Positions 46,510-59,239 of a stretch of DNA of 64,000 nt are shown piece after piece. The DNA lies in the NCBI GenBank assembly GCA_032622095.1, contig CP136065.1:41143503-41207502 (forward strand). Reading direction: 5' to 3'. The notes under the pieces are model-generated. The model was not told the origin of the DNA and did no database searches. It worked only from the letters and a program-made list of their open reading frames with translations. Both the position numbers and the translations under genes were made by a program. The number at the start of each line of letters is the position of its first letter. Within the stretch, counting starts at the first letter, position 1. This stretch comes from Siphonodentalium dalli (taxonomy: Eukaryota; Mollusca; Scaphopoda; Gadilida; Siphonodentaliidae).

Positions 46510-48645
46510 GTTAAACTGTATAATCTGCATTGAAGTCACCTTATCAACCCTTTCTATATTACAGCACCATTGGCGTGTAGTTACCTTATTAACCGTTCTA
46601 TATTAAATCATTAATTGACAGGTAGTTACCTTATTAACCCTTTCTAGACTAAGTAAAATTGGTGAGTAGTTACATTATTAACCCTTTCTATAGTAAAGCA
46701 CCATTGATGTGAAGTTACCTTATTAACCCTTTCTTTATTAAAGCATCATTGACGTGTAGTTACCTCATTAACCCTTTCTATATTAAAATATCATTGATGT
46801 GTAGTTACAATGTTAACCATTTCTATATTATAGCATCATTGACGGCTAGTTGCCTTATTAACTCTGTATATACCAAACTATCATTGTCGTATATAGTTAC
46901 CTTATTAACCCTTTCTATATTAAAGCATTAATTGACAAGTAGTTCCCTTATTAACCCTTTCTATACTAAATATTATTGGTGAGTAGTTGCATTATTAACC
47001 CTTTCTATACTAAAGCGCCATTGACTGGTAGTTACCTTATTAACCATTTTTTTGTATTAAAGCATCATTGACGTGTAGTTACCTTATTATAACCATTTCT
47101 ATATTAAAGCATCATTGACGTGTAGTTACCATATTAACCAATTCTATATTAAAGCATTATTGCCGGGTAGTTACATTATTAACCCGTTCTATACAAAGTA
47201 TCATTGGTGAGTAGTTACCATATTAACCCTTTCTATATTAAATCATCATTGACGTGAAGTTACCTTATTAACCCTTTCTGTATTAAAGCATCATTGATGT
47301 GTAGTTACCTTATTAACCCTTTCTATATTAAAATATCATTGACGTGTAGTTACCATGTTAACTCTTTCCATATTAAAGCACCATTGACGGGTAGTTGCAT
47401 GCCTTGTTAACCCTGTATATACTAAAGTACCATTGTCGTGTAGTTACCTTATTAACCCGTTCTATACTAAGTATCATTGGTGAGTAGTTACATTATTAAC
47501 CCTTTCTATATTAAAGCATCATTGACGTGAAGTTACCTTATTAACCATTTCTGTATTAAAGCAGCATTGACATGTAGTTACCTTATTAGCCCTTTCTTTA
47601 TTAAAATATCATTGACGTGTAGTTAACATGTTAACCCGTTCTATATTAAAGCATCGTTGACGGGTAGTTGCCTAATTAACCCTCTATATACTAAAGTAAC
47701 ATTGTCGTGTAGTTACCTTACTAACCCTTTCTATACTAAAGTATCATTGGCGTGTAGTTATCTTATTAACCCTTTCTATATTAAAGCATTAATTGACAGG
47801 TAGTTACATTAAACAAGCCTTTCTATACTAAGTATCATTGGTGAGTAGTTACATTATAAACCATTTCTATATTAAAGCGCCATTGACGGGTAATTACCTT
47901 ATTAACCATTTTTGTATCAAAGAATCGTTGACGTGCAGTTACCATATTATAACACTTTCTATATTAAAGCATCATTGACTGATAGTTACCATATTAACCC
48001 TTTCTATATTAAAGCACCATTGGTGTGTAATTACCTTATTAACCCTTTCTACATTGAAGCAATAATTGACAGGTAGTTACCGTATTAACCCTTTTTATAA
48101 TGAGTATCATTGGTGATTAGTTACATTATTAACCCTTTCTACAATAAAGCATCATTGACATGTAATTATCATATTAGCCAGTTCTATATTAAAGCATCAT
48201 GAACGGTAGTTACCATATTAACCCTTTCTATATTAAAGCACAATTGGCGTGTAATTACCATATTAACCCTTTCTATATTAAAACATCATTGACGTGTAGT
48301 TACCCTATTAGCCCTTTCTATATTAAAGCATCATTGACGTGTAGAACTTTATCTTATTAACCCTTTCTTTATTAAAGCATCATTGACATGTAGTTAGTTA
48401 CCTTAGTAACCATTTCTATACTAAAGCATTATTGACGGGTAGTTACCTCATTAACCTTTCTATATTAAAGCATCATTGACAAGTTAAATTATTAACCTTT
48501 CTATACTAAGTATCATTACCGTGTAGTTAGTTACCTTATTAAACCTTTCTATATTAAGACGCGATCATTGACGGGTAGTTGTTACCTTATTAATCATTTA
48601 TGTATTCAAGCAGCATTGACGAGTAGTTACCTTAGTACTTGAAGT
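46510..48645. repeat. About 46-bp tandem array, roughly 45 units
   Basis: Consensus: TAGTTACCTTATTAACCCTT, TCTATATTAAAGCATCATTG, ACGTG. Length and base variants (GTATCATTGGTGAG, TTAATTGACAGG) alternate, hinting at higher-order structure of several units. Confidence 0.92.
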
Positions 48646-50164
48646 TTATTATGACAGTATGACAATACACTACCCCGGACAAATGAAGCAATATCATACT
48701 TTATCTAACAGCCTAGCTATAATTAGTGAACATTAAACTGACAAACAGACAATTTTCAGGGCCATTATTTAATATTAAAGGGATACAAAATAAAGATATT
48801 TCTAATGATCAGTAAGAATTATTCTCTAAGTGATACTTATTATTTCAAATAAATGATTGCGTATACTATATTAGACCATATACCAACAGGAAAATATAAG
48901 TGAATACAATTATTGTGTTTAAAAATTCGTTTCGTTTCGTTTCTGCAGCCAAATTACAATCTTAACTTTTAGTTACCGTTCTTCATTGTTTTGAGTTAAT
49001 TTTGTCGCGAATCAACGCGGATTGACAGAAGGAAATGGTGTATTGGCTACAAACGGATAAACTGTGGACTTATATATAAGATTCGCCTATTTTTCCGCAT
49101 GGATGTGCGCAAATATCGAAAAAGACTGAATTTCAGGTGACAAAAAATATTTCAATTCCCGGAACAGTAAGAATTAAGCTACGATAACGAAACGGATCAA
49201 CTATAGTATTGAACAGTACCTCAGCTACCTGGCCATCTGCCCATAACCAGAATATTGTCTCGCTATGACAATACGCAAAATTGAATTTGTGGTACCGTAC
49301 AAGCATGATGCAGTGCCAGTGGCCTGCTCATGAATCTGTCCAGAAGACGAAGAATTGAGAAGTTTGATCCACGATAGTAAGGGGTCTGTACATGTAGTAA
49401 GTACTGATAGTGATAAGCCTGCTGTACAATAATACTACTTTTGCTGTTTTACTGGTCTTAACTGAGTACTGTGTCAATGTGACATTGTTAATTAAGTTCC
49501 ACTCTAATGTACATTAACTGGCAATGATGCATCTGACACTATTAAAGGCACCGGTAATCCTAGGTCAACATGACCGCTTTCGCAGATTGCTGCTTCTTGT
49601 CCAGTAGAAGGATACGCACTACGTTCATGACTGAACTACGGTAATCCCTAATTACCAGGAGGACGCTGCGTAGAAACTTGGTACAACAGTTGTTACACAT
49701 GTACATGTACACGACAAAGAAAATTATCAACAAGTGAGCGTCATCATCAAAATTGCAAATTAAAACACGGCAATTGTAAATTGGTAATCCCTACATACCA
49801 GGAGGACAAGGCATTGAAACTTGGGACAACAGTTGTTACACGGCAAAGAAAATTAAAACACACTGCAGATGAATGTTTATACATGTACTGTGCAGTCGAG
49901 ATCACCTGGACAGGCTGGACTACAAATATTTAAGGATTATACCATTTGATGAGTAGATGCGTGACTGATAAAAGAATTAGAGACTCCATATTTACTCGGA
50001 AGATAACAGTATACGATGCCATACAGTTGTTCCATGGCACCTCAACCTTTGGTGGAAACCGTAAAACTAATGAAAATGATGAAAGCCAGACTCAACATCA
50101 AGACTACATGTACATGTGCATGCATAATTGACGGTTCAATGATTTTGACTCCATCAGATGATAT
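48646..50164. other. Spacer with one short tandem duplication
   Basis: A diverged about 75-bp block (GGTAATCCCTA..ACCAGGAGGAC..GAAACTTGG..ACAACAGTTGTTACA) occurs at 49639 and again at 49779. The ACATGTA motif is frequent from here on. No gene seen. Confidence 0.5.
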
Positions 50165-50167
50165 TTA

Positions 50168-50546
50168 AGCGACACCAATTTTTAAGTCTGGTTTACGATA
50201 ATGTGGGGAGAAAAAAAGTAGATGCAGGAGGGAAAAAAATAAAAATAAAAAAGATTGTCCCCCCAATTTATATCAAGTAAATCGTGGAATTTTACATAAA
50301 TTTTACAAAAATTGTGAAAAAATGTTTTTGAATGAAATTCTGTTCAAACCAAACAAGACATATCTTGTCATGAAATGCATGAAAATATGGATCTGTAAAT
50401 TATCATAAGCAGAACCGGATGCGACAGCACATGAAAATCAGTATGCGTGTAAAATATTTTGGGACAAAAAAAGTTAAAATTTTTTCATGAAATGGAAAAA
50501 AAGTTGTAGGAGGTGTTCGTAAACCAGACTTAAAAATTGGTGTCGC
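50168..50546. mobile_element. 379-bp PIF/Harbinger-like MITE, forward copy
   Basis: TIR GCGACACCAATTTTTAAGTC with its complement GACTTAAAAATTGGTGTCGC. Flanking TTA at 50165-50167 and 50547-50549 fits a TWA duplication. The copy at 57282-57670 is in opposite orientation. Confidence 0.75.
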
Positions 50547-50734
50547 CTTAGGCTCATGTTAACACAGGTTCACATATTCTCAAATAATTGTCTCCCTCAA
50601 CCATACTAGTATTTATATTTGATAGAACCTCAGTGAGACCATGTTGAAAATTACCATCAATGCAGTTCCAGTGTTGACGCAACGCGATCATGTTACTTCA
50701 AACCAGTTGCAATGTTCCTTCTTAGCATGGTAAT

Positions 50735-52130
50735 TCGTGAAAATAAATGTCAATGCAACTTACTCTCAGGCTCCAAATAAAAGTGCAGGCCAAAATAATA
50801 GTGCAGGGGGTGAAATTCCATTGAAAGTTAATAAAAGTACAGACCCAAATTATAGTGCAGGGGTAACTCTGAGCAAAACATCAACTGTGGTTAACCAAAT
50901 AATTTTTATAGCCGGTTCAAGTATACGAGTCAACATGTGTAGTACAGGTACATGTATGTATCATGTGGTGTTATTTTGGTTTGCCACATACTTGAATATG
51001 TACTCTTGAGTGCCTAATGTACGATTATTAAAATTGAGGTAAAATTCCCACCTGTACGATCGTTATTTGGTCCTGTACATTTATTAAATTAACCAAAAGA
51101 AATAATTGATAATTCACCAATCTTAAATTGTGTTATTCATATAAGAAATGAACGGCGGTTTCAATGCGGTCATGGGGTTTTGACCGCGAGAAAAAATCAG
51201 CAAACTGCATGAACCCCAAAGGGGTTCATGCGGAGTTTGCTGATTTTTTTAACGCGGTCAAAACCCATGACCACGTTGAATCCGCCGTTTATTATTTATA
51301 TTTATATACTTAAATTCATTATGAACTAGGATTGTATGTCTTTCCCACTATTTATTCATCTATTTAAACGAACGCATGGAGTTCAGTTCAGACAGTTCGA
51401 ATCCTTGTTTTTTGGAAAACCAAACACTGATTGAAGACCGAAAAAAATTTCTTGCCAAATCCGGACCTACTAGTACTAGATACTCAAGCAGTCGGTAATT
51501 TCCGACAATCCCCGGTGATTTCCGGGACCAATGTGTACATAAACCTATGAACGACACTGGAAGTGACGTCACGTTACGTTCATAGGTTTATGAACGCATT
51601 GAATAAGGGGTGTGTCTACCGTAACGCTATGGGGAAATCGGAAGAGATATCAGCTGTATGTCAATATAGATAAATGAACTCTGATTGTTGACAGTGATCA
51701 GCACACTGTACATGTAGATTCACAGACCTGGCTATCCATCGAAACTATTTCTGTCACATGGCATCAGTAAACCAGTCAGATGGTGTGTTTTGTTGGGATG
51801 TATGGTACTAATATTCCGCCCTGTACTCACTGCTGTACTAATCTATTATTCAGTTATGCGACATTTTCCAACCTGTACTATTATTCCACCCTGTACTTTT
51901 ATAGGCACTCAAGAGTACATGCAAAAGTAAAGCCCATCATTTTTACATCCGAATCATATAGAAATCTTGAATTTGTGCTGATTTAAATTTTCATAGCTTC
52001 AAAATATTAATAAACGTGCAGACCCAAATAAGCACTGTGCGGGGGGGGGGGGTGGGGTGATTTCCCAAGAAAAATAATAAACGTGCATGCAGCTGGTGCA
52101 TGCATGTTTATTTGGAGCCCAAGAGTAAAG
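50735..52130. repeat. Degenerate inverted pair with GTGCAGG / CTGTAC motifs
   Basis: 50735-51025 (CTCCAAATAAAAGTGCAGGCC.., TACTCTTGAGTGCCTAATGTAC) is loosely mirrored by 51780-52125 (..CCACCCTGTACTTTTATAGG, CACTCAAGAGTACATGC, ATTTGGAGCC). The boundaries are uncertain. Confidence 0.4.
51151..51290. repeat. 140-bp foldback
   Basis: AACGGCGGTTTCAATGCGGTCATGGG..TTTTGACCGC..CAGCAAACT is mirrored by AGTTTGCTGA..GCGGTCAAAACCCATGACC..GAATCCGCCGTTT. The loop is itself a hairpin (GCATGAACCCC/GGGGTTCATGC). Confidence 0.85.
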
Positions 52131-53220
52131 AGGTGTAGGTGAATGTTACATGTAAGTTGTTATTAACGAAATGGAACGATGCCTTTAATAGGTTCCACCA
52201 GCAATAAGTCGCGACTTCTTTATATTGGCCTGACTGTGCCCTGACAGATTGGGTTTTGTTGGCGTCATGCCTGTCGACCATTATGATGACCACATATATT
52301 GTCATATAACAGCGATTTACGATCTGTCTTGTTGGCTCATAATATAAATTAAGAAATTGGCCTTGTGTTCGTTCCTTGCGTAAAATTTTTTTTTTTAGTA
52401 CAAACGTCCTCATTGATTTTGTTCCTCGACTCCTCATGTAGTTGGTCAAGTAACTTACATGTATGTACAGAGCACTCACAAATTTCTTAGAAAAGCGACC
52501 ACATGTTCGAATCTACTTTGCGATTTTGGAGCAACGCATTTGTAAATGCGTTCATATTTTAACACATTTACCTTGATTTATTCACAAACAAATGTCTTGA
52601 TGCAGGCCTTAAAATCCATCAGATTTTTTGCAATAATCAAAATGTTAGTGTTTCACTTTCTACAGGGAATCAAGACTTTTTACTAGAATCAAAATGAGAA
52701 TCATGATTCTCAGATTCTGATTATAAAACAATTAATGTCAACAGTGTTTATTTATGTTTATTCCATTTTGAATAGAAAATACATCATGAATGTCCGATTC
52801 CGAACATGTACACCAGGAGTGGGAAAATAACACAGAATTATTCAGATGTGAATTTAAATTAAACAAAATTAAAACTAAAATTGCAAAATACACTATCGTA
52901 TCGTTATTTGGGTGTTCATACTAGTATACTTTTTCGGCGCAATGATCGGTAATTTCAATGCGACTGCGATTATTCCCAATGCAGTGCATTTAATTTAAAT
53001 GCTGTCGTTAAGGCATTTACAAAGTGGCGTGACACAATGCACCCTCAATGCATTTTAAATGCAACAACCGCATTTCATTGATCCACGTTGTAAAGGACAT
53101 TTATTTTTAGAATATGTGTATATAACCACATGAATAAAGAACAAATCAACTGTTTTTATTACTTTGTAAACCTCTGATGTTTCCCATACAGTATACATTT
53201 GTATATTATAAACCATGTTA
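51291..53220. other. No gene seen; G-run and short hairpin
   Basis: A G-run lies at about 52041-52053. A hairpin at 52076-52112 has ATAAACGTGCATGC paired with GCATGCATGTTTAT around CAGCTG. The 123-codon minus frame at 52108-52479 lacks coding character. Confidence 0.45.
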
Positions 53221-53437
53221 CAGTAATTCTAGAGCTAATTAATCGACTCCTTAACTACAGCAGAATTATGGGTAACTTTTCAGGATGTAGTCCGAAATAT
53301 GGCTTGTTGCCATTCATCTGAAAGCTCTCACCGAGAGCTTTCCGATGAATGGCATCAACCCATATTTCCGACTAAATCCTGAAAAGTTACCCATAATTCT
53401 GCTGTAGTTAAGGAGTCGATTAATTAGAGCATTACTG
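53221..53437. mobile_element. Palindromic MITE, copy B (217 bp)
   Basis: CAGTAATTCTAGAGC..AATTAATCGACTCC.. to ..GGAGTCGATTAATT..CATTACTG, flanked by TA at 53219-53220 and 53438-53439. Same family as 8059-8251. Confidence 0.8.
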
Positions 53438-54109
53438 TATATCCTCTATAACTGTTTATTCAACATCACGTGCTGCAATCCATAAATGCGGTTCAGATTT
53501 CGATGTCCGGTTCAACATTATTATCATATGGTTCGATAGCAGAAATACGCAGTTTGGAATGTTATACCGTACAAGAGTTGCTCTTGCTCAAGAATGGATA
53601 AATTTATAAACCTGATTTTTGGCGCATTAGTTAGAATTATATTTTTGCACAAGAACACACCACAAATATCGAACTGGACATCAAAAGCAGAACCGGATTG
53701 TATCGATTGCATAAACATAAGTTGGTCACTGACCGACATTTGCTATTGCAGAAGAAAATAAAACAAATCTCTGGTGTGGTTTATAGGACTATGCAATGCC
53801 GACTTAAAAATAAAAATTCACATAAACATCGCATGAAGCGGTCTAACCACAAACTCGGGTATTCGGTAATTCCAAATGTATGAACTATCACCATGATATC
53901 CCGGTATATCATTGTCAGGACTGTTTGTACAAAAGGTTGTTATTCTACTATGCATAATTTTGCTATATCATTGTACTCGGACTGTATTGCAATGTAATAT
54001 ATCAGTACATGTACCTGAATACTGTGTGCAGATTATATACATGTAGGCCTACTTTCACTTTAGTATGTGTCATAAAAGACTCATTTTGTTAAATTGAAAA
54101 AAAACATGT

Positions 54110-54343
54110 GTGAAAACAGAGAGAATACATGTACATGTGCCGGCACCATACACCTCTTTGTGTGCTGTACTACCGGTACTATTCATGTACATGTACTACA
54201 CTACAATAAGAGAAATTTTAATTGATTCTGCTGCCCTTGTGGCTTGTGCCACAGGCCTCAAACACGCCAAACAAGTATCTGTAGCCAGGCCCACCAGTAC
54301 CAGGCTACTACTAAATGAAGTACTGAAAGTGTCACATCATTAA
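54110..54343 (+). other. Weak exon candidate
   Basis: The segment from about 54205 (REILIDSAALVACATGLKHA onward) has a more protein-like composition and higher G+C than its surroundings and ends at TAA 54341-54343. No clear acceptor or homology was recognised. The start of this open frame is ACATGTA-type low complexity. Confidence 0.15.
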
Positions 54344-54936
54344 TCGAGCCCAATCTTAGTTATACTAGTCTCTTGTGTAGTTTGGGTTACTATTAATAAG
54401 ATATTTAATGAATGTTTGGAATGTATGGTAGCATTCTTACCTGGATCAACATATGCCATGCACAACGCTGGTCATCATATCATCACCGCAGTAAACCCCG
54501 GCGGGCATCAGTAAACCGCTCATCGGGCTATAACAGTTAGAGTTTTCCATACCAGGGCTAATCTAATCAGTTAAAATTAGTCAATTTAGAGGGAATACCA
54601 ACCAGTGGAAGACGTACATTTATATTCAGATATCGGTTTTCGAGAAAAACCCCATCTTAGTCGAGCGGACTTAGAATATCGGGGTAAACTTAAATTTCAT
54701 TCAGCAACACTTTCACGGCAGAATATAAAAATAGTACATTATAATCACTTACAGTACATGTACATGTAGCGCAGGTGCAGTGCTAGCCTATATTATATAC
54801 TACCAAAACTTTTGGTCAGTTTCTCGATGCCTGACACTTGTAAACGCTTGAACCGGTATATAGTACATGTATGTGAATTAAAGATCTTATTAGTGACACA
54901 ACACTTCACAAGAGGCTAGACATACATTTGTAACTA

Positions 54937-55098
54937 CAGTAATGCTCTAATTAATCGACTCCTTAACCACAGCAGAATTACGGGTAACTCGGGGAGAGCT
55001 TTCCGATGAATGGCAACAAGCCATATATCCGACTAAATCCTGAAAAGTTACACATAATTCTGCTGTGGTTAAGGGGTCGATTTCTTAGGGCACTACTG
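54937..55098. mobile_element. Palindromic MITE, copy C (162 bp, shortened loop)
   Basis: CAGTAATGCTCTAATTAATC to GCACTACTG, flanked by TA. It lacks part of the central arm present in copy B. Confidence 0.8.
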
Positions 55099-55516
55099 TA
55101 TCTGTTTTAGTGCACATCAAATTTATTTGTTGTCTTTCCTCTTGTAATTTGTCTTTGGTTGTGTTCGCCATTTCGATGGACAACTACATGTACTGACATC
55201 AAATGACTGAAATGAGTCAAAATTTAGCAGTGCAGCCAATTATATAGATAAACAGAATTAAATATCATCCAAATTCCAAATGAGCATAAATGATAAAACA
55301 AACTTTATTGAGCACACTTTTAATACTAGTAATTACAGCTACAATGAAAGCACCTAATAAAAATTCTAAGTTTGGTAAAACTGTCTGTATACAAAGTTTA
55401 TCTGACCGTGATGAATAAAACCTATAAATGGGATCATATACATGTATGTTAGATATCATTACATGATTATTTGAAAACACATATCCGTATGGAAAACAAA
55501 CTATTTTACCACTGGC

Positions 55517-55643
55517 CAAGTGGTCCTGCTAATATGCTATGATGCTGGTGGTCCTGCTGAATTGCTATGATGCGGGTAGTGCAATTCATAGCAATTAAGC
55601 AGGACCCAACCGCACCATAGCACATTAGCAGGAACACTTGAAC
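55517..55643. repeat. About 127-bp foldback
   Basis: CAAGTGGTCCTGCTAATATG..CTATGATGC.. is mirrored by ..GCACCATAGCACATTAGCAG..GAACACTTG. An inner pair (GTCCTGCTGAATTGCTATGA and its complement) folds again. Confidence 0.8.
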
Positions 55644-56312
55644 AGGGGTATATTTACAGTGTCAAATCGAATGGGCATCTTTTAACAATATTTTTGAACA
55701 ATTTCCTGAAGTGTTCGAAAATTGAGAACTGAATTTATATTTTTTTTTATGAGGTTTCGATTGAAAAATTTCTAACTTAGCTCATCAGGATTAACAGACT
55801 ACCAGTATGTTTGGTATATTTTTCTGTAATCGACACCTGCTGAAGTGGGGAAATATCATCCATTGTCGCACAGCTATATTCTCTTTCCCAACAAAGTCCA
55901 TAGAACATACATGTAAAATTACAGCTATGCTTTAATTAATCAACTCGCCTTATAAAGGTTGACCACCGGGTATTACTGCAGTATTCAGGCGTGTTCATGC
56001 GATCAACCGCAGTCAGTTATACCGCCGCAGAATGTGGTCCATCTCACATTTGCAGTTAGGCTGTATTTTTCATGCGATGTTTATATGAATTTTGTTTTAA
56101 AGTTGACATTGTAACCACACCAGAAATTTTGTTTATTGTTTCAATATGTCTAGATAGAATTCAGAATTTTTGTGGTAAAAACAATTAACTTGGTTATCAC
56201 AGTTAACACATATTACTGTGGTAAGATTACCAGCGGATACCGCATGTCAACAGGGACTGCCTGCTCTAATTAATTATCAGGTCTAAAATGTTTATACTGG
56301 ATACAGTACATT
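55644..56312. other. No gene seen
   Basis: AT-rich spacer. Confidence 0.4.
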
Positions 56313-56316
56313 TTAA

Positions 56317-56765
56317 AGGTACTCAATCCGGTTCGATGATCCCCATATAATCAGATTCCAACAACAACAACATCATACATTTGTATTTAGAAAGGCTGCT
56401 TCAGTTACGGTATCAGAATTGATTAATTGCCCTAAAATAATGCTAACCACTGTCAACTAAAGTATACAATTGCCTGACATATGTTATTTATCAACATGTT
56501 GTTCTACAAAATTTGGCCTTATTATCAACAGAAAGCCTCTTGATTTTAGAGTTATCCATCTTCATCTGAAATTTGGTCCGAGACCGTGGGCCACTATTAA
56601 TTCTTGATCGTGAAAAATAGTATATTTCAAAAATTGATATCTAATAACTCTGAGCTTTGATAGGTGGGTTCCTCGACTCGTACCAAATATCTTTTACCCC
56701 CAAGTCCAAATAAATAGTAATGTGCGAGCGTTAATTCAGGGGGCCCTTAATCGGATTATGCATCT
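56317..56765 (+). mobile_element. TTAA-flanked MITE, left member of an inverted dimer
   Basis: AGGTACTCAATCCG to CGGATTATGCATCT, between TTAA at 56313-56316 and 56766-56769. Homologous to 33633-34066. Confidence 0.75.
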
Positions 56766-56786
56766 TTAAATTCAAATACAGTTTAA

Positions 56787-57247
56787 AGATGCATAATCCG
56801 ATTAAGTGCCCCTCATTTACTATTTACATGTATATGGAATCGGGGGGGGGGGGGTAAAAAATATTTTAATCAAGTCGAGGGGCCCAACTACATGTATCAA
56901 AGCTCAGAGTTATTAGAAATCGATTTTTGAAATTTTAATATTTATCACCATCGATACTTAATAGTGGCCCAGAAAAATTTGACGAGCCGACGGTCTCAGA
57001 CCAAATTGCGGATGAAGATGGATAACTCTAAAATGAAGAGGCTTTGTGTTGATAATAAGGCCAAACTTCGTCGAACAGCATGTTGATAAATATAACGTAT
57101 CAGGCAATTTTATACTATACATGTAGTTGACAGTGGTTAGCATTATTTTTGGGCAATTAATCGATTCTGATAACTGAAGCAGCATTTCTAAAAAGATTGT
57201 TGTTGGAATCTAATTATATGGGGACCATCGGATCTGATTGAACACCT
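56787..57247 (-). mobile_element. TTAA-flanked MITE, right member of an inverted dimer
   Basis: AGATGCATAATCCG to ATCTGATTGAACACCT, between TTAA at 56783-56786 and 57248-57251. It is the reverse complement of the left member over most of its length. Confidence 0.75.
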
Positions 57248-57281
57248 TTAATAGTTAGCTATATGAGTTATATACACATAA

Positions 57282-57670
57282 GGCGACACCAATTTTTAAG
57301 TCCGGTTTACGAACACCTCCTACAACTTTTTTTCCATTTCATGAAAAAAAAATTAACTTTTTTGTCCCAAAAAAATTTAAACGCTTACTGATTTTCATGT
57401 GCTGTCGCATCCGGTTCTGCTTATGATCATTTGCAGATCCATATTTTCATGTATTTCATGACAAGAAATGTCTTGTTTGGTTCAGAATTTCATTGGAAAA
57501 TTTTTTTTTTCTCACAATTTTTGTAAAATTTATGTAAAATTTCAAGATTTACTTGATATAAATTGGGGGGACAATTTTTTGGAATTTTATTTTTTTCCCT
57601 CCTGCATCTACTTTTTTTCTCCCCACATCAGCCCACATGTTCGTAAACCAGACTTAAAATTGGTGTCGCC
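57282..57670. mobile_element. 389-bp PIF/Harbinger-like MITE, reverse copy
   Basis: GGCGACACCAATTTTTAAGT to ..TTAAAATTGGTGTCGCC, flanked by TAA at 57279-57281 and 57671-57673. Its interior is the reverse complement of 50168-50546. Confidence 0.8.
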
Positions 57671-57689
57671 TAATAGACATTTAAACTTT

Positions 57690-57965
57690 GAAAATTGTAG
57701 GTTTCCGGGTGATAACTTCAGTTTGTGTGATCATATCTGAACCAAATGTGGTATGTAAGTTTATCAGACGATTCAGACCAAAATACAGGTCAAGTTCGAA
57801 TATGGGTGTGCTCCGCCCATTTTTGCGAGAGTTATGGCCCTTTTTCGACTTAGAATTGTGTTAATTTCTGGTTTCCGCATCATAATTTTAGTTTGTGTGA
57901 TCAAATCTGAATCAAATTTGGTATGATAGTTTATTATCCACCATTTCATGGGACACTGGTTGGAT
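57690..57965. repeat. Diverged copy of the about 150-bp repeat
   Basis: Contains TCTGAACCAAATGTGGTATG, CCAAAATACAGGTCAAGTTC, GAATATGGGTGTG, GAGTTATGGCCCTTTTTCGA. Same family as 20975-21600. Confidence 0.75.
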
Positions 57966-57969
57966 TGTT

Positions 57970-59235
57970 CTGAAATGTAGTATCGGATTTAGGGGTCCTT
58001 AATATATTTTTCAGACAAGCTGATGCCCCAATGAAGCCACATTTGCTGAAATAGTATCCAAAACATCAACATATCAAGAGCCATTAGACTGAATTAGATA
58101 AAAATATATCACTTGGGTCTGTTTAAGCTGGAAAATACTCAAAATTTGTATAATTTTCTGCTATTATATCTGCATACTAGCCTTTTTGCTGAATCGTGAA
58201 TGCCGGTTATATTGCCGTGTGAAATCCTAGTACCAGATAACATTGGGTATGTATATAGCATACCACCTGAAAATGGCTTGAATATCACATACCAAAGCGG
58301 GGTGGGGGTGTGTGTGACACCCTCCTTGATCATAGTCTATATTCTACAGGGTATGTTAACTGTTTCGAGTTGGTGCAATTAATGTGATTGTTTAATCTCT
58401 ACCATCTGAAATCTATTTTTAGCATATTTTGCTATCTGATCAATTGCTACTGATATAAAAAAGGATAAAGATGGTGTATCTCTTTCCCAAATGTTCTGTT
58501 TACATGTACATTTGGGGGTTTATGAGTCAAATAATAACAGGCAACATGTCCTTCTAACACTAAGAAATAATGTGTTCTTATGAACCAGGACAAAATATGA
58601 CTATTTCTGGAGCATTACAGCACATTATTACAAATCTATATTTGTAAGCAGTAAGATAATGACAGGAAACATGTCCTCAGACTAAGAAATAATTTGTTGG
58701 TGTGTATTTCACATCACAGCTCATGTGTATACTCACATTAGTTTATGTCATTCAAAGGGAGAAACCCATTTAGAAAGTTTAAATGAGACAAAACTACCTC
58801 ACTGTAGATGTAGTTGCAAGGTACAACATGTACATGTACATGTATTCTGGTAAATGACATTGGAACTAAAATAATGATTTTTGTGTCCACCGGTATGTCA
58901 TGTACCGGTATACATTGCAACTACATGTACATGTAACTTCCCCTTTTCATACCATATACATGTATGCAGAGGGAATTTGCAAGTGTTTTTTAATCAAAAT
59001 TTTAACCCAACTCTTGTTGTCAGTAAGTTTTAACCCATGCAGTTTAATGAGTTTATATATGTATATATTACATGTGTTTCTATACATGTATTTTATCTTT
59101 AGTTTGTTGTCCTTGAATAAACTTGTATTGCTGCACAATCAGTTTCCTTAATGTTCTATTATACTAAAACAACTCCATTGATAACAATACCCCTGAATCC
59201 CATCAAAATCTACTTCATCCTCATCATTTCACTTT
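57970..59235. other. No gene seen; ACATGTA-rich
   Basis: Several ACATGTACATGTA tracts (e.g. 58828-58842, 58921-58936). No supported coding region. Confidence 0.45.
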
Positions 59236-59239
59236 GGTA

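Noticed and set aside
46510-48645. CRISPR-like regular spacing
   Set aside because: There are no unique spacers; the whole unit repeats, and the DNA is eukaryotic.
52108-52479. 123-codon minus-strand frame
   Set aside because: It lacks protein-like composition and conserved motifs and is crossed by a hairpin near its end.
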